A stretch of DNA of 64,000 bases from DAONFI01 sp035403485 (GTDB taxonomy: Bacteria > Planctomycetota > Phycisphaerae > SM23-33), in contig CAZIAZ010000001.1 in assembly GCA_964536835.1 (NCBI GenBank), positions 62,001 to 126,000 on the forward strand. Direction: 5' to 3'. Position numbers and translations under genes: made by a program. Under the pieces are notes generated by a model, which ran no database searches, had not been told where the DNA came from, and saw only the letters and a list, made by a program, of their open reading frames with translations. Within the stretch, counting starts at the first letter, position 1. The number at the start of each line of letters is the position of its first letter. Below, one piece after another: positions 33,431 to 42,739 of this stretch.

Positions 33431-34330
33431 TCATGCGGTGACATCATATTTTACTATTGCACCAGGCAGTGTCGAACAGCCGGCCCATATCTTTCGGCCC
33501 GGATAAATGCTCGTATGTATGCCGGTGTGGACTCCGTCACCGATGATGCTGCCGAATTTCCGACGGCCGGTATCGACGAGCTTTTCGCCGACCATCGAGC
33601 GATGATTCCTGCCGTCATGCCGGAAATTCGACGTTATCGTACCTGCGCCGAAATTCGTTTTTTCGCCGGCAATGGTATCGCCGCAATAACTCAGATGGCC
33701 GACGCTTACCCTGTCGTACAATATCGAGTTCTTGACTTCCACGGCATTGCCGACATGGCAGTTATCGCCGATGGCGGTATAACCACGGATGTAGCAGTTC
33801 GGCCCGATATTGCAGTTTTTTCCGATAATCACATTGCCTTCGATAACCACGCCAGGCAATATCCGGCTGCCTTCGCCGTAAACAAGATTACCCATGACAA
33901 GGACGCCTGGCAGATTTATAGGCTGGGCATGCAGGTCAGCCAGCAGCATCTCGTTGAGTTTGAGCAAATCCCAGGGATATTTTAGAAAAATATCGCCGTC
34001 GGCGGCAGTTATACTTTCCGCATCATCGCACATGGAATCACCGGCAGACAGCCACGCCAGAAGATTTTGGGCTGAGTCGACAATTCTCATCGGCTTTTTT
34101 GCAGCCGCCAGTTTTTTGAGCGTATCTGCGCCCAGATACGCACTGCCGCACACGTTCAGTAACAATTCGCCATCGGCAGCATCGCCGAATTCAAAATCCG
34201 CCGCAGTCAACGCCGCAGTCTGCAGTTCGATAATAGATTTGTTGGCAACACGCATTTCACTGACGTTTCGCGTACAGCTCAGCGGCTGCATAGTCTGCGG
34301 CCGGCCGGCATCTGTTATTTTTACCTTCAT
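33431..34330 (-). CDS. GlmU-like acetyltransferase (left-handed beta-helix) with degenerate N-terminal part
   Basis: Residues 140-290 of this 299 aa protein form a hexapeptide-repeat beta-helix with the GlmU acetyltransferase signature: HVGNAVEVKNS (Lys200), VGHLSYCGD (His212, Tyr215) and TNFGAGTITSNF (Asn226). The N-terminal 130 residues do not show a complete nucleotidyltransferase; only YPWDLLKLN resembles the hinge segment of sugar-1-phosphate nucleotidyltransferases. Its start overlaps the glmM stop by 4 bases (ATGA). The position between glmM and glmS indicates acetylation of glucosamine-1-phosphate; the uridyl transfer step must then be done by another protein. Confidence 0.82.
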   Translation of the reverse strand: MKVKITDAGRPQTMQPLSCTRNVSEMRVANKSIIELQTAALTAADFEFGDAADGELLLNVCGSAYLGADTLKKLAAAKKPMRIVDSAQNLLAWLSAGDSMCDDAESITAADGDIFLKYPWDLLKLNEMLLADLHAQPINLPGVLVMGNLVYGEGSRILPGVVIEGNVIIGKNCNIGPNCYIRGYTAIGDNCHVGNAVEVKNSILYDRVSVGHLSYCGDTIAGEKTNFGAGTITSNFRHDGRNHRSMVGEKLVDTGRRKFGSIIGDGVHTGIHTSIYPGRKIWAGCSTLPGAIVKYDVTA

Positions 34331-35682
34331 GCCCCTATCTCCTGCCGGATGGCGGAAACAATCCTGTCTGTCCAGGTATCGACAAGGTTGCTGTCCGACG
34401 CCTCAACCAACAGCCGCATTTTCATTTCAGTACCGCTGTAGCGAATGATGACTCTGCCGTTATCGCCCAGCGAGGAGCGACATTCCTTAACGTGCGCATT
34501 TACAATCGGCAGTTCGTCGAGCGGTTTTTTTTCGCGAACGTAAACGCCTTCAAGCCGTTTGGGAAATTCTCTCATGCAGTCAGCCAGTTGCGAAATCTTT
34601 TTGCCGGTGCGTTTCATCAGATTCATCACCGACAGCGCCGTTATTATTCCGTCGCCGGTGGTGGCGTAATCCAATACGATGACATGGCCTGATTCCTCAC
34701 CGCCCAGGTTGTATTTTTTCTCAAGCATGCGTTCGATTACATACCTGTCGCCGACGTCAGTCGTCTCGACCTTTATGCCGGCGGCGTGCATGGCCTGATG
34801 CAAGCCGAGATTGCTCATCGACGTTACGACCAGCGTATCTTTCGCCAGCCTGCCGCTTTTTTTGAAATCCAGCGCCAACATCGCAAGCACGCGGTCGCCG
34901 TTTATCAGATGGCCGTTTTCATCAGAAAAAATCACACGGTCTGCATCGCCGTCAAATGCAATTCCGATATCCGCGCCGGTTTCAACGACTTTTCTGGCCA
35001 TCATCTGCGGATGCATGGCGCCACAGTTTTCGTTTATGTTCAGCCCGTCCGGCGAGGCTGCCATTTTTATGACTTTCGCCCCAAGCTCGCAAAATATCCA
35101 CGGCCCAAGCAGATAACTCGCGCCGTTGGCGCAATCGAGCACTATTTTCATATCGCGTATATTTTCCGAACGGATGGCGCTTTTGGCGAACTCGATATAG
35201 CGGCCCCTGGCGTCCTCGATGCGCCTGGCTTGGCCGAGTTTGGGGGCATCTTCATCGCTGGGCTGAAGATCGCCGTCGAAAATGTAGCCCTCAATTTCCT
35301 CTTCGGCGGCGTCATTCAGTTTAAATCCGTCGGCATTGAAGATTTTTATGCCGTTATCCGTATACGGATTATGCGAAGCGGTTATCATGAATCCTGCGAT
35401 ACACGCCAGCGATTTAGTCAGGTGTGCCACTGCCGGCGTCGGCACAGGGCCGACCAGGAAAACATCCATGCCCATCGAAACCAGGCCGCTCGTAAGGGCA
35501 TTTTCCAACATGTACCCGCTCAGCCGCGTATCCTTGCCGATAACCACACGCTGCCCGAATCCGCCGATAGCCTTAAAATGTTTGCCAACAGCCTTGCCGA
35601 GCTTGAGCGCAATTTCGGGGTTCACCGGATAGGTGTTAGCCCGCCCGCGTATGCCGTCCGTACCGAATAATTTTCTCGCCAT
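34327..35682 (-). CDS. glmM: Phosphoglucosamine mutase
   Basis: GlmM converts glucosamine-6-phosphate to glucosamine-1-phosphate. The 451 aa protein starts MARKLFGTDGIRG and has the phosphoserine Ser103 in TASHNPYTDNG. The metal loop FDGDADR, the sugar-binding loop GGEESGH and the phosphate-binding RYSGTEMKMR near the C-terminus are all present. A GGAAGG..AGGA ribosome site precedes the ATG. It is the first gene of the glmM / GlmU-like / glmS cluster and overlaps the next gene by 4 bases. Confidence 0.96.
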   Translation of the reverse strand: MARKLFGTDGIRGRANTYPVNPEIALKLGKAVGKHFKAIGGFGQRVVIGKDTRLSGYMLENALTSGLVSMGMDVFLVGPVPTPAVAHLTKSLACIAGFMITASHNPYTDNGIKIFNADGFKLNDAAEEEIEGYIFDGDLQPSDEDAPKLGQARRIEDARGRYIEFAKSAIRSENIRDMKIVLDCANGASYLLGPWIFCELGAKVIKMAASPDGLNINENCGAMHPQMMARKVVETGADIGIAFDGDADRVIFSDENGHLINGDRVLAMLALDFKKSGRLAKDTLVVTSMSNLGLHQAMHAAGIKVETTDVGDRYVIERMLEKKYNLGGEESGHVIVLDYATTGDGIITALSVMNLMKRTGKKISQLADCMREFPKRLEGVYVREKKPLDELPIVNAHVKECRSSLGDNGRVIIRYSGTEMKMRLLVEASDSNLVDTWTDRIVSAIRQEIGA

Positions 35683-36181
35683 TTGTCCTGCCTTCCAAAA
35701 TCCTTTTCCCCATACTTCATATTAAAGTATAGGTCTCATACGATAAATTAATGATAACAAAGAAATTGTTAAATACAATAATTTTTAACATCTTTAGAAT
35801 AAACATGTTATGTTTTATATGCAGCGTTTTAGTTAAAAACTTACCCCAAACATCCGTCAGTCGCAACTTGCACGGCTGCCGGAAACCAAGTTTTAGCCTT
35901 ATTTTAAAGGATTCTCAGCAATAAACTTAATTCCAAAAAAGGTCTCCTTTTAAATCTTACACGTTTTCAGCCGCCAGCCTAATCAGCGTAATAGTTAAAA
36001 ATAATTTACATAACTCCTTATTATACAAGGTCCGATATTTTTTCATGGTATTTTTGTTAACAGGCTTATTCAAACAAAAAAACCGCAGGCAACCACGTTC
36101 AGGGATAATTCAAAATCGGGGAACATTTTCAGCCCGATATCATCCAAGTATTTAGATGTGTATTTTAAGGAGACAGCGAAA
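35683..36181. other. Divergent intergenic region between glmM and the VWA gene
   Basis: No gene or known RNA was recognised in about 500 AT-rich bases. A small stem AACTTG (35865-35870) with CAAGTT (35887-35892) encloses a GC-rich patch. The promoters for both flanking genes probably lie here, but no strong consensus stands out. Confidence 0.6.
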
Positions 36182-37138
36182 ATGTCAATCGCAATCGACA
36201 GCCAGCCGCTTCAGGAACAGGAAAGTCAACGAATGATGGCACTTATAGCAAAGGCAGCGCCCTGGACTCTCAGTGCGTTACTGCATGTCGCCATTTTGCT
36301 GGTGCTGCTGTTCACGGTATTTTTCACAATTAACGATATCCCGCCGGCGGAATTAGATATACGGACGGAATTCTGGGCTGAAACAAAACCCATTATAGCT
36401 GCCTCGCCAATGGCCGCCGCTGCCACGTCTATGAATAAACATTCCATAAACCCGAGGGCAGATAAAGCTCTTCCGGTCGCCATTAAAAAACTGCCGCCAA
36501 TTATCGCCAAAAAAAACTTAAACAATGCTCAGCTTTCTTTGAATAATCCGATATCGAATTCGGCATTTGACATGCATATTTCAGCCGGAAGCGATAAATG
36601 CTTTTTTGATGATAATGCCGGCAAAACAGGCCGCGCGGATAACATCGTATACGTCATCGATGCCTCCGGTTCGATGATGCTTTCCGGCGCAGCGCAAGCC
36701 GTTCGGGATGAACTTTACAGGGTATTGGGCCGATTGTCGAAAAAACAGTTTTTCGGAATAATCTTTTTCACCGGCAGCCGGACGTTGACGTTTCACAAAA
36801 AACTGCTTGCGGCCAATTCCCGAAATATTTATGCCGCGGTGGATTTTTCTCAAGGCATTGCAAGCACCGGCCCGAGCGATGCCTGCGACGCAGTACGTCA
36901 GGCATTTGCATTATTGAAAAATTCGCCGAAAAAACGCAACCTGATATGCCTGCTCAGTGACGGCGAACTGAAAGATTCCGTGAAAGTACAAACATTAATC
37001 AGAGAACTCAATCGCGGCGGCAATGTACGAATCAATACCATTTTGAGCGGCAGCAGGGAATCAGCGGCTATGCAATCCATGCGTGCAATCGCAGCCGGCA
37101 ACGGCGGAACGTTTAAATACGTCGACCTGACAGACTAA
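36182..37138 (+). CDS. Membrane-anchored von Willebrand factor A domain protein
   Basis: The 318 aa protein has one N-terminal membrane helix (about 27-49) and a Pro/Ala-rich spacer. A VWA domain (about 152-318) follows, with an intact MIDAS metal site DASGS at residues 160-164 and later LLSDGELKD. The topology suggests an N-in anchor with the VWA domain outside the cytoplasm, for metal-dependent protein binding. AAGGAG precedes the ATG at 36182; an in-frame ATG at 36158 is less likely. No partner gene was recognised, and the role is unknown. Confidence 0.78.
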   Translation: MSIAIDSQPLQEQESQRMMALIAKAAPWTLSALLHVAILLVLLFTVFFTINDIPPAELDIRTEFWAETKPIIAASPMAAAATSMNKHSINPRADKALPVAIKKLPPIIAKKNLNNAQLSLNNPISNSAFDMHISAGSDKCFFDDNAGKTGRADNIVYVIDASGSMMLSGAAQAVRDELYRVLGRLSKKQFFGIIFFTGSRTLTFHKKLLAANSRNIYAAVDFSQGIASTGPSDACDAVRQAFALLKNSPKKRNLICLLSDGELKDSVKVQTLIRELNRGGNVRINTILSGSRESAAMQSMRAIAAGNGGTFKYVDLTD

Positions 37139-37163
37139 AGTTTTTATAATCTGGAAAATGTAA

Positions 37164-40100
37164 CTATATGGTTTTACGTCGCAGAGTCGATGATATGGCA
37201 CGGGCGGCTTTGCGGCCTGAGTCGATAGCCGTTGCAACATAGGCCGAGCCGGTCGCCAAATCACCTGCTATGAACACTCGCGAATTGGTGGTCGTATATT
37301 TGCCAGGAATAATCACACTGCCGCGGTTGTCCGTCTGTATTTTCAAATCTTTCGCAAGATTTGACGGAATCTGCGGCAGAAAACCTGCTGCGATTATGAC
37401 GATATCGGCGGCGATTGAAAACTCACTGCCGTCGACTTTCTCCATAACCGGGCCTTTCGCCGTCGGCCTATATTCCACCCGCAGAGCCTTAACGCCCGTA
37501 ACACTGCCGCTTTGCGACGTAAATTCAGTCGCCCTGACCTGCCACATGCGTTTGACGGCTGGATTTTCATCCAGCACCGCCGTCATGTCCTGCGGCAGAA
37601 TTTCAAGCTGATAAACTTCCTTCGCGCCCTGCCGCATCGCCGTTTCCACGCAATCTTCGCCGGTAAGGCCGCCGCCTATGACAACCACCGTCTTGCCTGA
37701 GGCGGAAATAGACGGCTGTGATTTTTCGACATCCGCGCGATTCTGGCTGCCGAGATAGTCCAGCGCGAAATGAATATTCGCCGCCGCTCTGCCGGGCAGA
37801 TCAAGTTCGCGCGGCACTATAGCACCGCAGGCCAGACAGACAACATCGAAATCATGCAACAGCGATTCGCCTGAAACATCCCTGCCGACTTCCACGCCGT
37901 ACATGAATTGCACGCCTTCCTGGCGGAGTTGTTCGATGCGTCGATCTATAAGCTGCTTGGCCAATCTTGCAGCCGGCACGCCGACCCGCAACATGCCGCC
38001 TGCCGCATCGTTCTTTTCAAACACAGTCACTGTATGGCCTGTGCGGCAGAGCTGCTGCGCAGCAGCCAGGCCGGCCGGCCCGCTACCTATCACCGCAATA
38101 TTTTTGCCCGTCGCTCCACGCGGTTTGAACGGCTGGACCCAGCCCTGTTCGAAGGCGCGGTCGATTATCTCCCGCTCCATTTCCCGAACCTGCACGGAAT
38201 ATCCGCCGATACCCTGATGGCAGTTCTGCTCGCAGAACGCAGGACAGATGCCTGCGGTAAATTCCGGAAAATTGTTCTTTTCCGCAAGTTTAGCGTAGGC
38301 GACTTTCCATTTGCCTTCGCGAGCCAGGCTAATCCATTTCGGCACATCGTTGCCGAGCGGACAGCCCTGCTGGGAACACGATGGCATATAGCAATTCTGG
38401 CACAAAGGCCCGGAAAGCAGACGCACCTGACGACGATATTCTTCGGCATCGCCGAATGCGAATCGACTGGTCAGATTGATGTATTCTTCTCGGAAGCCGT
38501 ATTCTTGCGGCATGAAAAATCTTGTAACGGAACGAATGAACCGCATCCGTCGCAAGATTTTCAGCTGCCAATCATATACGCTGAAACGAATCTGTTTTTC
38601 CCATGAGCCGATTTTTATATGACGCTTCCAGAGATGACGGTAAATAATTCTGTCGCCGTTAGCCGGATTGACGTTGTATTTTTCGGCATCGCGACGATAT
38701 TTTTCATGGCTGGTGGAAAGTTCGGCTTTGAATACGGCATCCTTTATGAGCATCGCCTGCGCCAGATTTTTCACTACAGCGCCGGATGCGGCATAACCGT
38801 ATTCCGGCCGGTCTTTTTCGCAAATGTTCCGAACGAGATTTACGTACTGTCTACAATAATCCACGCCGCCCCACCGGACGCAATCATAAGCGCGAATTAC
38901 GATATCCCGCAAAATGGTTTGGTTGAATTCGCGAAGTTTTTCCAGCAACGAAACCAGCATGTCGCGAAACTCGGCAACCGCCTGAGCGTTTTTGCCGAAT
39001 CGACGCTGAAGTTCGCGGGCTTTATCGTCCAACGTCTCACGCCATGTCGTGCGTTTGTGCGGGCCCTGGAACAGGTCCGGACTGTCAACGAGTTTTCGGC
39101 CCATATTGAATGCGTAAAGATTCTTTTTGAAATCGACGCGTATCGTATCCTTTATTGCCCAGGCCATCGAATGCATGGAAACCGGAATCAGTCCCTGCTG
39201 GAAAGCGTAACCGAGCATCATCACGTTGGCATACAGCCTGCTTCCTAGATATTTTTCGCAGATTCGTGAAATATTGCGAGCGAGAAATTCATCGCCGCGC
39301 GTATTAGCCTGTATCAGCCGCACGAGTTCATCCGTGTCGAAATCCTCGCGTCCCATAATGCCGGCGATGGTTTGCACTTTGTCCATATTGATGACAGCCG
39401 CCGTTTTATCTTTGCTTATTACACGGACGCGGTTTTTCGGGTCGAGGATTCTGGCGGCTTCAAGGACGTCCACGCCGATGAGCAGGTCGGCTTTGCCGTG
39501 CGGTATTACAGCGGTGACCGGCTGTTGCGTGAGGTTGAACGTCACCTGAGAAAACACTCCGCCGTTGCGGATAGCCATGCCCTTGCGATCCATGAATATG
39601 ACGCGATAGCCTTCATTATGGCCGGCTCGCACAAGTATGCTGGTCGCCAGGCCTATGCCCATGCCGCCCACACCCGTCAGGCAGCATCGCCAGACATCTT
39701 CCGTCGGACGCTTGCGAGGTTCGGGAATATTGTCCAGGTCGAGTTCGGGCACTCTGCTTCTGGGCTGAGCCTTGCGCTTGACTACAACTCGCTCGAACGC
39801 ATCGCACTCGCCGATACGTTCACATGCGCCGTCGGCGACGCAGTTGCTCAGGTCGGTGTCCATCTTTACGCCATAATCCGTCTGTACGTGTTTCAGACCC
39901 GGACAGCCGGTAAGCTTCGTACAAGCCAGACAGAAACGACAGATTTCCTGGTTGATGTTCATATGCTCCCTGGCCGGCAGGAAGCCTTTGCTCTTTATGA
40001 CATCGCGCTCGAAACGGCGTAACCGGCGGGTTCTGGTTATGCCGCACTCCTTGTCCGCGATAATTATCTTGACGCCCGGCATAAGAAACGTACGTTCTAG

Positions 40101-41855
40101 AAGTTCGCGATATTCACCCCGTCTGGCCGGGTTCATACGAATGACCGGTATCTCCAGCGACCCGACGAGGCCGCGCACGACATTCTCGATATCCTGAGCC
40201 GGCGTACGATTGCCCAGCACATCGTAATCGACGCCTGGAGTCGGCTGATGGCCGGTCATGGCGGTCGTAGAATTATCCAGTATTATGTAGGTTATGTTCT
40301 GATTGAACTTGATAGCCTGGCTGATGGACGTCATGCCGATATGGAAAAACGTGCTGTCGCCCATAAAAGTGACTTTGTTGTTCGTGGTAAACGGGTCAAT
40401 GCCGCTGCCCGTTCCACCGCCAAGTCCCATGCCCGACAAATCATGCATAAGTTCGTTATTCGGCGGAAACATGAGCATGGTATAGCAGCCGATATCGCCG
40501 TGAAAAATCAGATCCACCGGCTCACGGTGATGCTTCTGTCGCATATAATCCGGGTCGGCAAAACAGCGCTTGATATCCGTGCAGAGATTGGCTGAATCGC
40601 GGTGCGGACAACCAGGGCAGAACGTCGGCAGACGAGCCGGCAGTTTTGTCGTGACCTTGACGCTTTCAGTCTGTTCGATTGTGCGGATTTCTGTCTGAAT
40701 AGTGCTCGCTGCCATGCTGTCCGCCGTCGTACAATAACGACAGACTAGCGGGCCGAGCGTCTGGATGATTATCGACGGGTCTAGGCCGCGTATTTCCGGC
40801 AAGCCTTTGAGGCCGTCGGGAAATTTTTTGCCGAATATCATCACGTCGTCAAACGCGGCGTCTTTCTGACGCAACGCCGTCATGATTTCAGCAATCTGCT
40901 CTTCCATGAAGCCGCGCCGTTCCTCAACAACAATTATCCGCTCCACCTGCCGCGCCAGGTCTTCTATCATTTCCGGGTCGACCGGATACGACAGGCCGAG
41001 TTTGAGTATAGGCGCCTGGCCGAGCTGGCCCATTTCGTACAGCGCCTGGGTAAGATAATCATGTCCCAAGCCGGCACAGACGAAGCCCAGCGGCTTGCGG
41101 ACGGAAGTTTCATTACGATATTCAAAGCGGTTCAGCCCCAATTCACGGGCGGCTTTCATCGCGCGGCTGAATCGGCCGGTCAGCGACGCCTCCTGCCACC
41201 ACGTCCGCGGCGGCAGAAGTACGCGTTTGTCAAAATCTATGTCTTTCGTAACCATCTCGATACGGTCATACATGTTGACCGACGGGAAATGGTTGGGCCG
41301 ACACTCCACAGTGCCGCCGCCGTCGGCAAGATTCGTGGTGATGATGTAACCCACTACCAGTTCACTGATAGCCGACAGTTTGAACGAAAGATTTACAAAA
41401 TCCTTGATTTCCTGCGGATTGGAAGGCTCGATGGTGGGAATGAACAGGTGCTTGGAGATATAGCGGCTGTCGCTGGCGACCTGGGTGGAATCGCTCCACG
41501 GGTCGTCGCCGTAAATAACGATAGCTCCGCCTTCCGGATTAGCCCCAGCCAGGTTGGCAAGGGCAAGGGCATCGGCGGCTACGTGCACGCCGACGCTTTT
41601 CATCGCTATCATGGAACGCAACGGCAGCGATTGTGTGCCGTTGAGCATGGCTGCCGCCAGCGCTTCGTTGTTATTGATTACGGCACGTATGCCCTTTTCA
41701 CGCAAAACATCCTTCAACGCAGTCAGCGAGTCGAAATAGCCTGCTATCGGCGAACCTGGATAACCGCCGAGCAGATGTACGCCGCCTTCCGTCTCAAGGG
41801 CGCCTTTCACGAGCAATTCACTGCCAGTGAACACTTCCGTGCCCTCGCACTTCAT
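37164..41855 (-). CDS. Fused indolepyruvate:ferredoxin oxidoreductase (alpha + beta) and GltD-type NAD(P)H flavoprotein
   Basis: The 1563 aa protein joins three enzymes. Residues 1-705 are IorA-like: a pyrimidine domain (LLGGYPGSPIAGYFD), CPGCPHRDSANLC, TPP-binding GDIGCYTM (453-460) and LDNSTTAMTGHQ, then Fe-S cysteines 639, 642, 645, 651 and 672, 678, 684. Residues about 720-1010 are IorB-like (GVGGMGIGLATSILV). Residues about 1150-1563 resemble the glutamate synthase small chain: CQNCYMPSCSQQGCP and ICPAFCEQNC clusters, FAD loop VIGSGPAGLAAA and NAD(P) loop VIGGGLTGEDC. It probably links arylpyruvate oxidation directly to a nicotinamide pool. The ATG at 41855 has AAGGAAG before it; the ATG at 41885 does not. 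Confidence 0.9.
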   Translation of the reverse strand: MKCEGTEVFTGSELLVKGALETEGGVHLLGGYPGSPIAGYFDSLTALKDVLREKGIRAVINNNEALAAAMLNGTQSLPLRSMIAMKSVGVHVAADALALANLAGANPEGGAIVIYGDDPWSDSTQVASDSRYISKHLFIPTIEPSNPQEIKDFVNLSFKLSAISELVVGYIITTNLADGGGTVECRPNHFPSVNMYDRIEMVTKDIDFDKRVLLPPRTWWQEASLTGRFSRAMKAARELGLNRFEYRNETSVRKPLGFVCAGLGHDYLTQALYEMGQLGQAPILKLGLSYPVDPEMIEDLARQVERIIVVEERRGFMEEQIAEIMTALRQKDAAFDDVMIFGKKFPDGLKGLPEIRGLDPSIIIQTLGPLVCRYCTTADSMAASTIQTEIRTIEQTESVKVTTKLPARLPTFCPGCPHRDSANLCTDIKRCFADPDYMRQKHHREPVDLIFHGDIGCYTMLMFPPNNELMHDLSGMGLGGGTGSGIDPFTTNNKVTFMGDSTFFHIGMTSISQAIKFNQNITYIILDNSTTAMTGHQPTPGVDYDVLGNRTPAQDIENVVRGLVGSLEIPVIRMNPARRGEYRELLERTFLMPGVKIIIADKECGITRTRRLRRFERDVIKSKGFLPAREHMNINQEICRFCLACTKLTGCPGLKHVQTDYGVKMDTDLSNCVADGACERIGECDAFERVVVKRKAQPRSRVPELDLDNIPEPRKRPTEDVWRCCLTGVGGMGIGLATSILVRAGHNEGYRVIFMDRKGMAIRNGGVFSQVTFNLTQQPVTAVIPHGKADLLIGVDVLEAARILDPKNRVRVISKDKTAAVINMDKVQTIAGIMGREDFDTDELVRLIQANTRGDEFLARNISRICEKYLGSRLYANVMMLGYAFQQGLIPVSMHSMAWAIKDTIRVDFKKNLYAFNMGRKLVDSPDLFQGPHKRTTWRETLDDKARELQRRFGKNAQAVAEFRDMLVSLLEKLREFNQTILRDIVIRAYDCVRWGGVDYCRQYVNLVRNICEKDRPEYGYAASGAVVKNLAQAMLIKDAVFKAELSTSHEKYRRDAEKYNVNPANGDRIIYRHLWKRHIKIGSWEKQIRFSVYDWQLKILRRMRFIRSVTRFFMPQEYGFREEYINLTSRFAFGDAEEYRRQVRLLSGPLCQNCYMPSCSQQGCPLGNDVPKWISLAREGKWKVAYAKLAEKNNFPEFTAGICPAFCEQNCHQGIGGYSVQVREMEREIIDRAFEQGWVQPFKPRGATGKNIAVIGSGPAGLAAAQQLCRTGHTVTVFEKNDAAGGMLRVGVPAARLAKQLIDRRIEQLRQEGVQFMYGVEVGRDVSGESLLHDFDVVCLACGAIVPRELDLPGRAAANIHFALDYLGSQNRADVEKSQPSISASGKTVVVIGGGLTGEDCVETAMRQGAKEVYQLEILPQDMTAVLDENPAVKRMWQVRATEFTSQSGSVTGVKALRVEYRPTAKGPVMEKVDGSEFSIAADIVIIAAGFLPQIPSNLAKDLKIQTDNRGSVIIPGKYTTTNSRVFIAGDLATGSAYVATAIDSGRKAARAISSTLRRKTI

Positions 41856-42073
41856 GAATCTTCCTTCTGTCTTCATAGTCGTCATATTGTAACGAACTGG
41901 CGACCCTCTTTACATGCCTATTTTCAAAAAACACTCCGCGAAACGTACCTTTGGGAAAATGCGCGACTTGCAACTCCGGCAGGCTGCGGATATCATGATT
42001 TGAACGAATCGGAAAGTCAGGAAAATTCGCATATGCCCGTTTCCAGAATTTAAAAATATTTTGAAATTCACTT

Positions 42074-42601
42074 ATGTTGCGAGCGTTCAAACCTGTTGCT
42101 GCACCTGATGCGAGAGTGCTTGTACTCGGCTGTATGCCTGGCGTAAAGTCGCTGGAGATGGGTCAATATTACGCCCATCCGCACAACGCATTTTGGCCGA
42201 TATGCGAAAAACTTTTCGCCGCCAGCCCCCAGCTACCTTATAAAATGCGATGCGACAGATTAATCGCCGCCGGCATAGCCCTGTGGGACGTACTGCACTC
42301 ATGCCGCCGCAAAGGCTCGCTGGACTCCAACATTGAACCTGATTCGATGCAGCCCAATGATTTTGCAGCTTTTTTTCGCAAACACCGTAAAATCAGGGCG
42401 ATTTTCTTCAACGGCACAACTCCGCAGAAAATTTTTACAAAGCAGATTCTGCCGACGCTTAACAGCCAAGCCGCCGCTCTGCCCATGACTCGCCTTATCT
42501 CCACCAGCCCAGCCTGCGCAGCCTGGAATTTCGAACAAAAACTTGAAAATTGGCGCCAAATATTGATGATTCTGAAATCCGACGAAATTTCAAATCCGTA
42601 A
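42074..42601 (+). CDS. DNA-deoxyinosine / uracil glycosylase (UDG family 6-like)
   Basis: The 175 aa protein fits the hypoxanthine-DNA glycosylase branch of the uracil-DNA glycosylase superfamily. Motif 1 is VLGCMPGVKSLEMGQYYAHP followed by HNAFWPI. GIALWDVLHSC follows, then FFNGTTPQKIF, and the last motif is RLISTSPAC. It would remove deaminated bases (hypoxanthine, possibly uracil) for base-excision repair. The length is normal. No convincing ribosome site was seen before the ATG. topA follows after 138 bases. Confidence 0.85.
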   Translation: MLRAFKPVAAPDARVLVLGCMPGVKSLEMGQYYAHPHNAFWPICEKLFAASPQLPYKMRCDRLIAAGIALWDVLHSCRRKGSLDSNIEPDSMQPNDFAAFFRKHRKIRAIFFNGTTPQKIFTKQILPTLNSQAAALPMTRLISTSPACAAWNFEQKLENWRQILMILKSDEISNP

Positions 42602-42739
42602 GCCCATTAAATACAGGCACTTAAAATCGAAACTTAAAAATTCATGAAAAAAAGTGCTTGACAAAACACCGTCTGCCATTCAATGATTCTGTCCTTTGGC
42701 AAGTTGAAATCTGACCCTTTTTGCGAGTTGGGAGGTTCG

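Noticed and set aside
34786..35670. 294-codon plus-strand frame over glmM
   Set aside because: It is antisense to glmM, which has all its motifs.
41061..42053. 330-codon plus-strand frame over the oxidoreductase fusion
   Set aside because: It is antisense to a strongly conserved TPP-enzyme domain and shows no known fold.
42658..42686. Promoter of topA built on TTGACA at 42658
   Set aside because: The hexamer at the correct distance (CAATGA) is a poor -10, so the site was not called as a feature.
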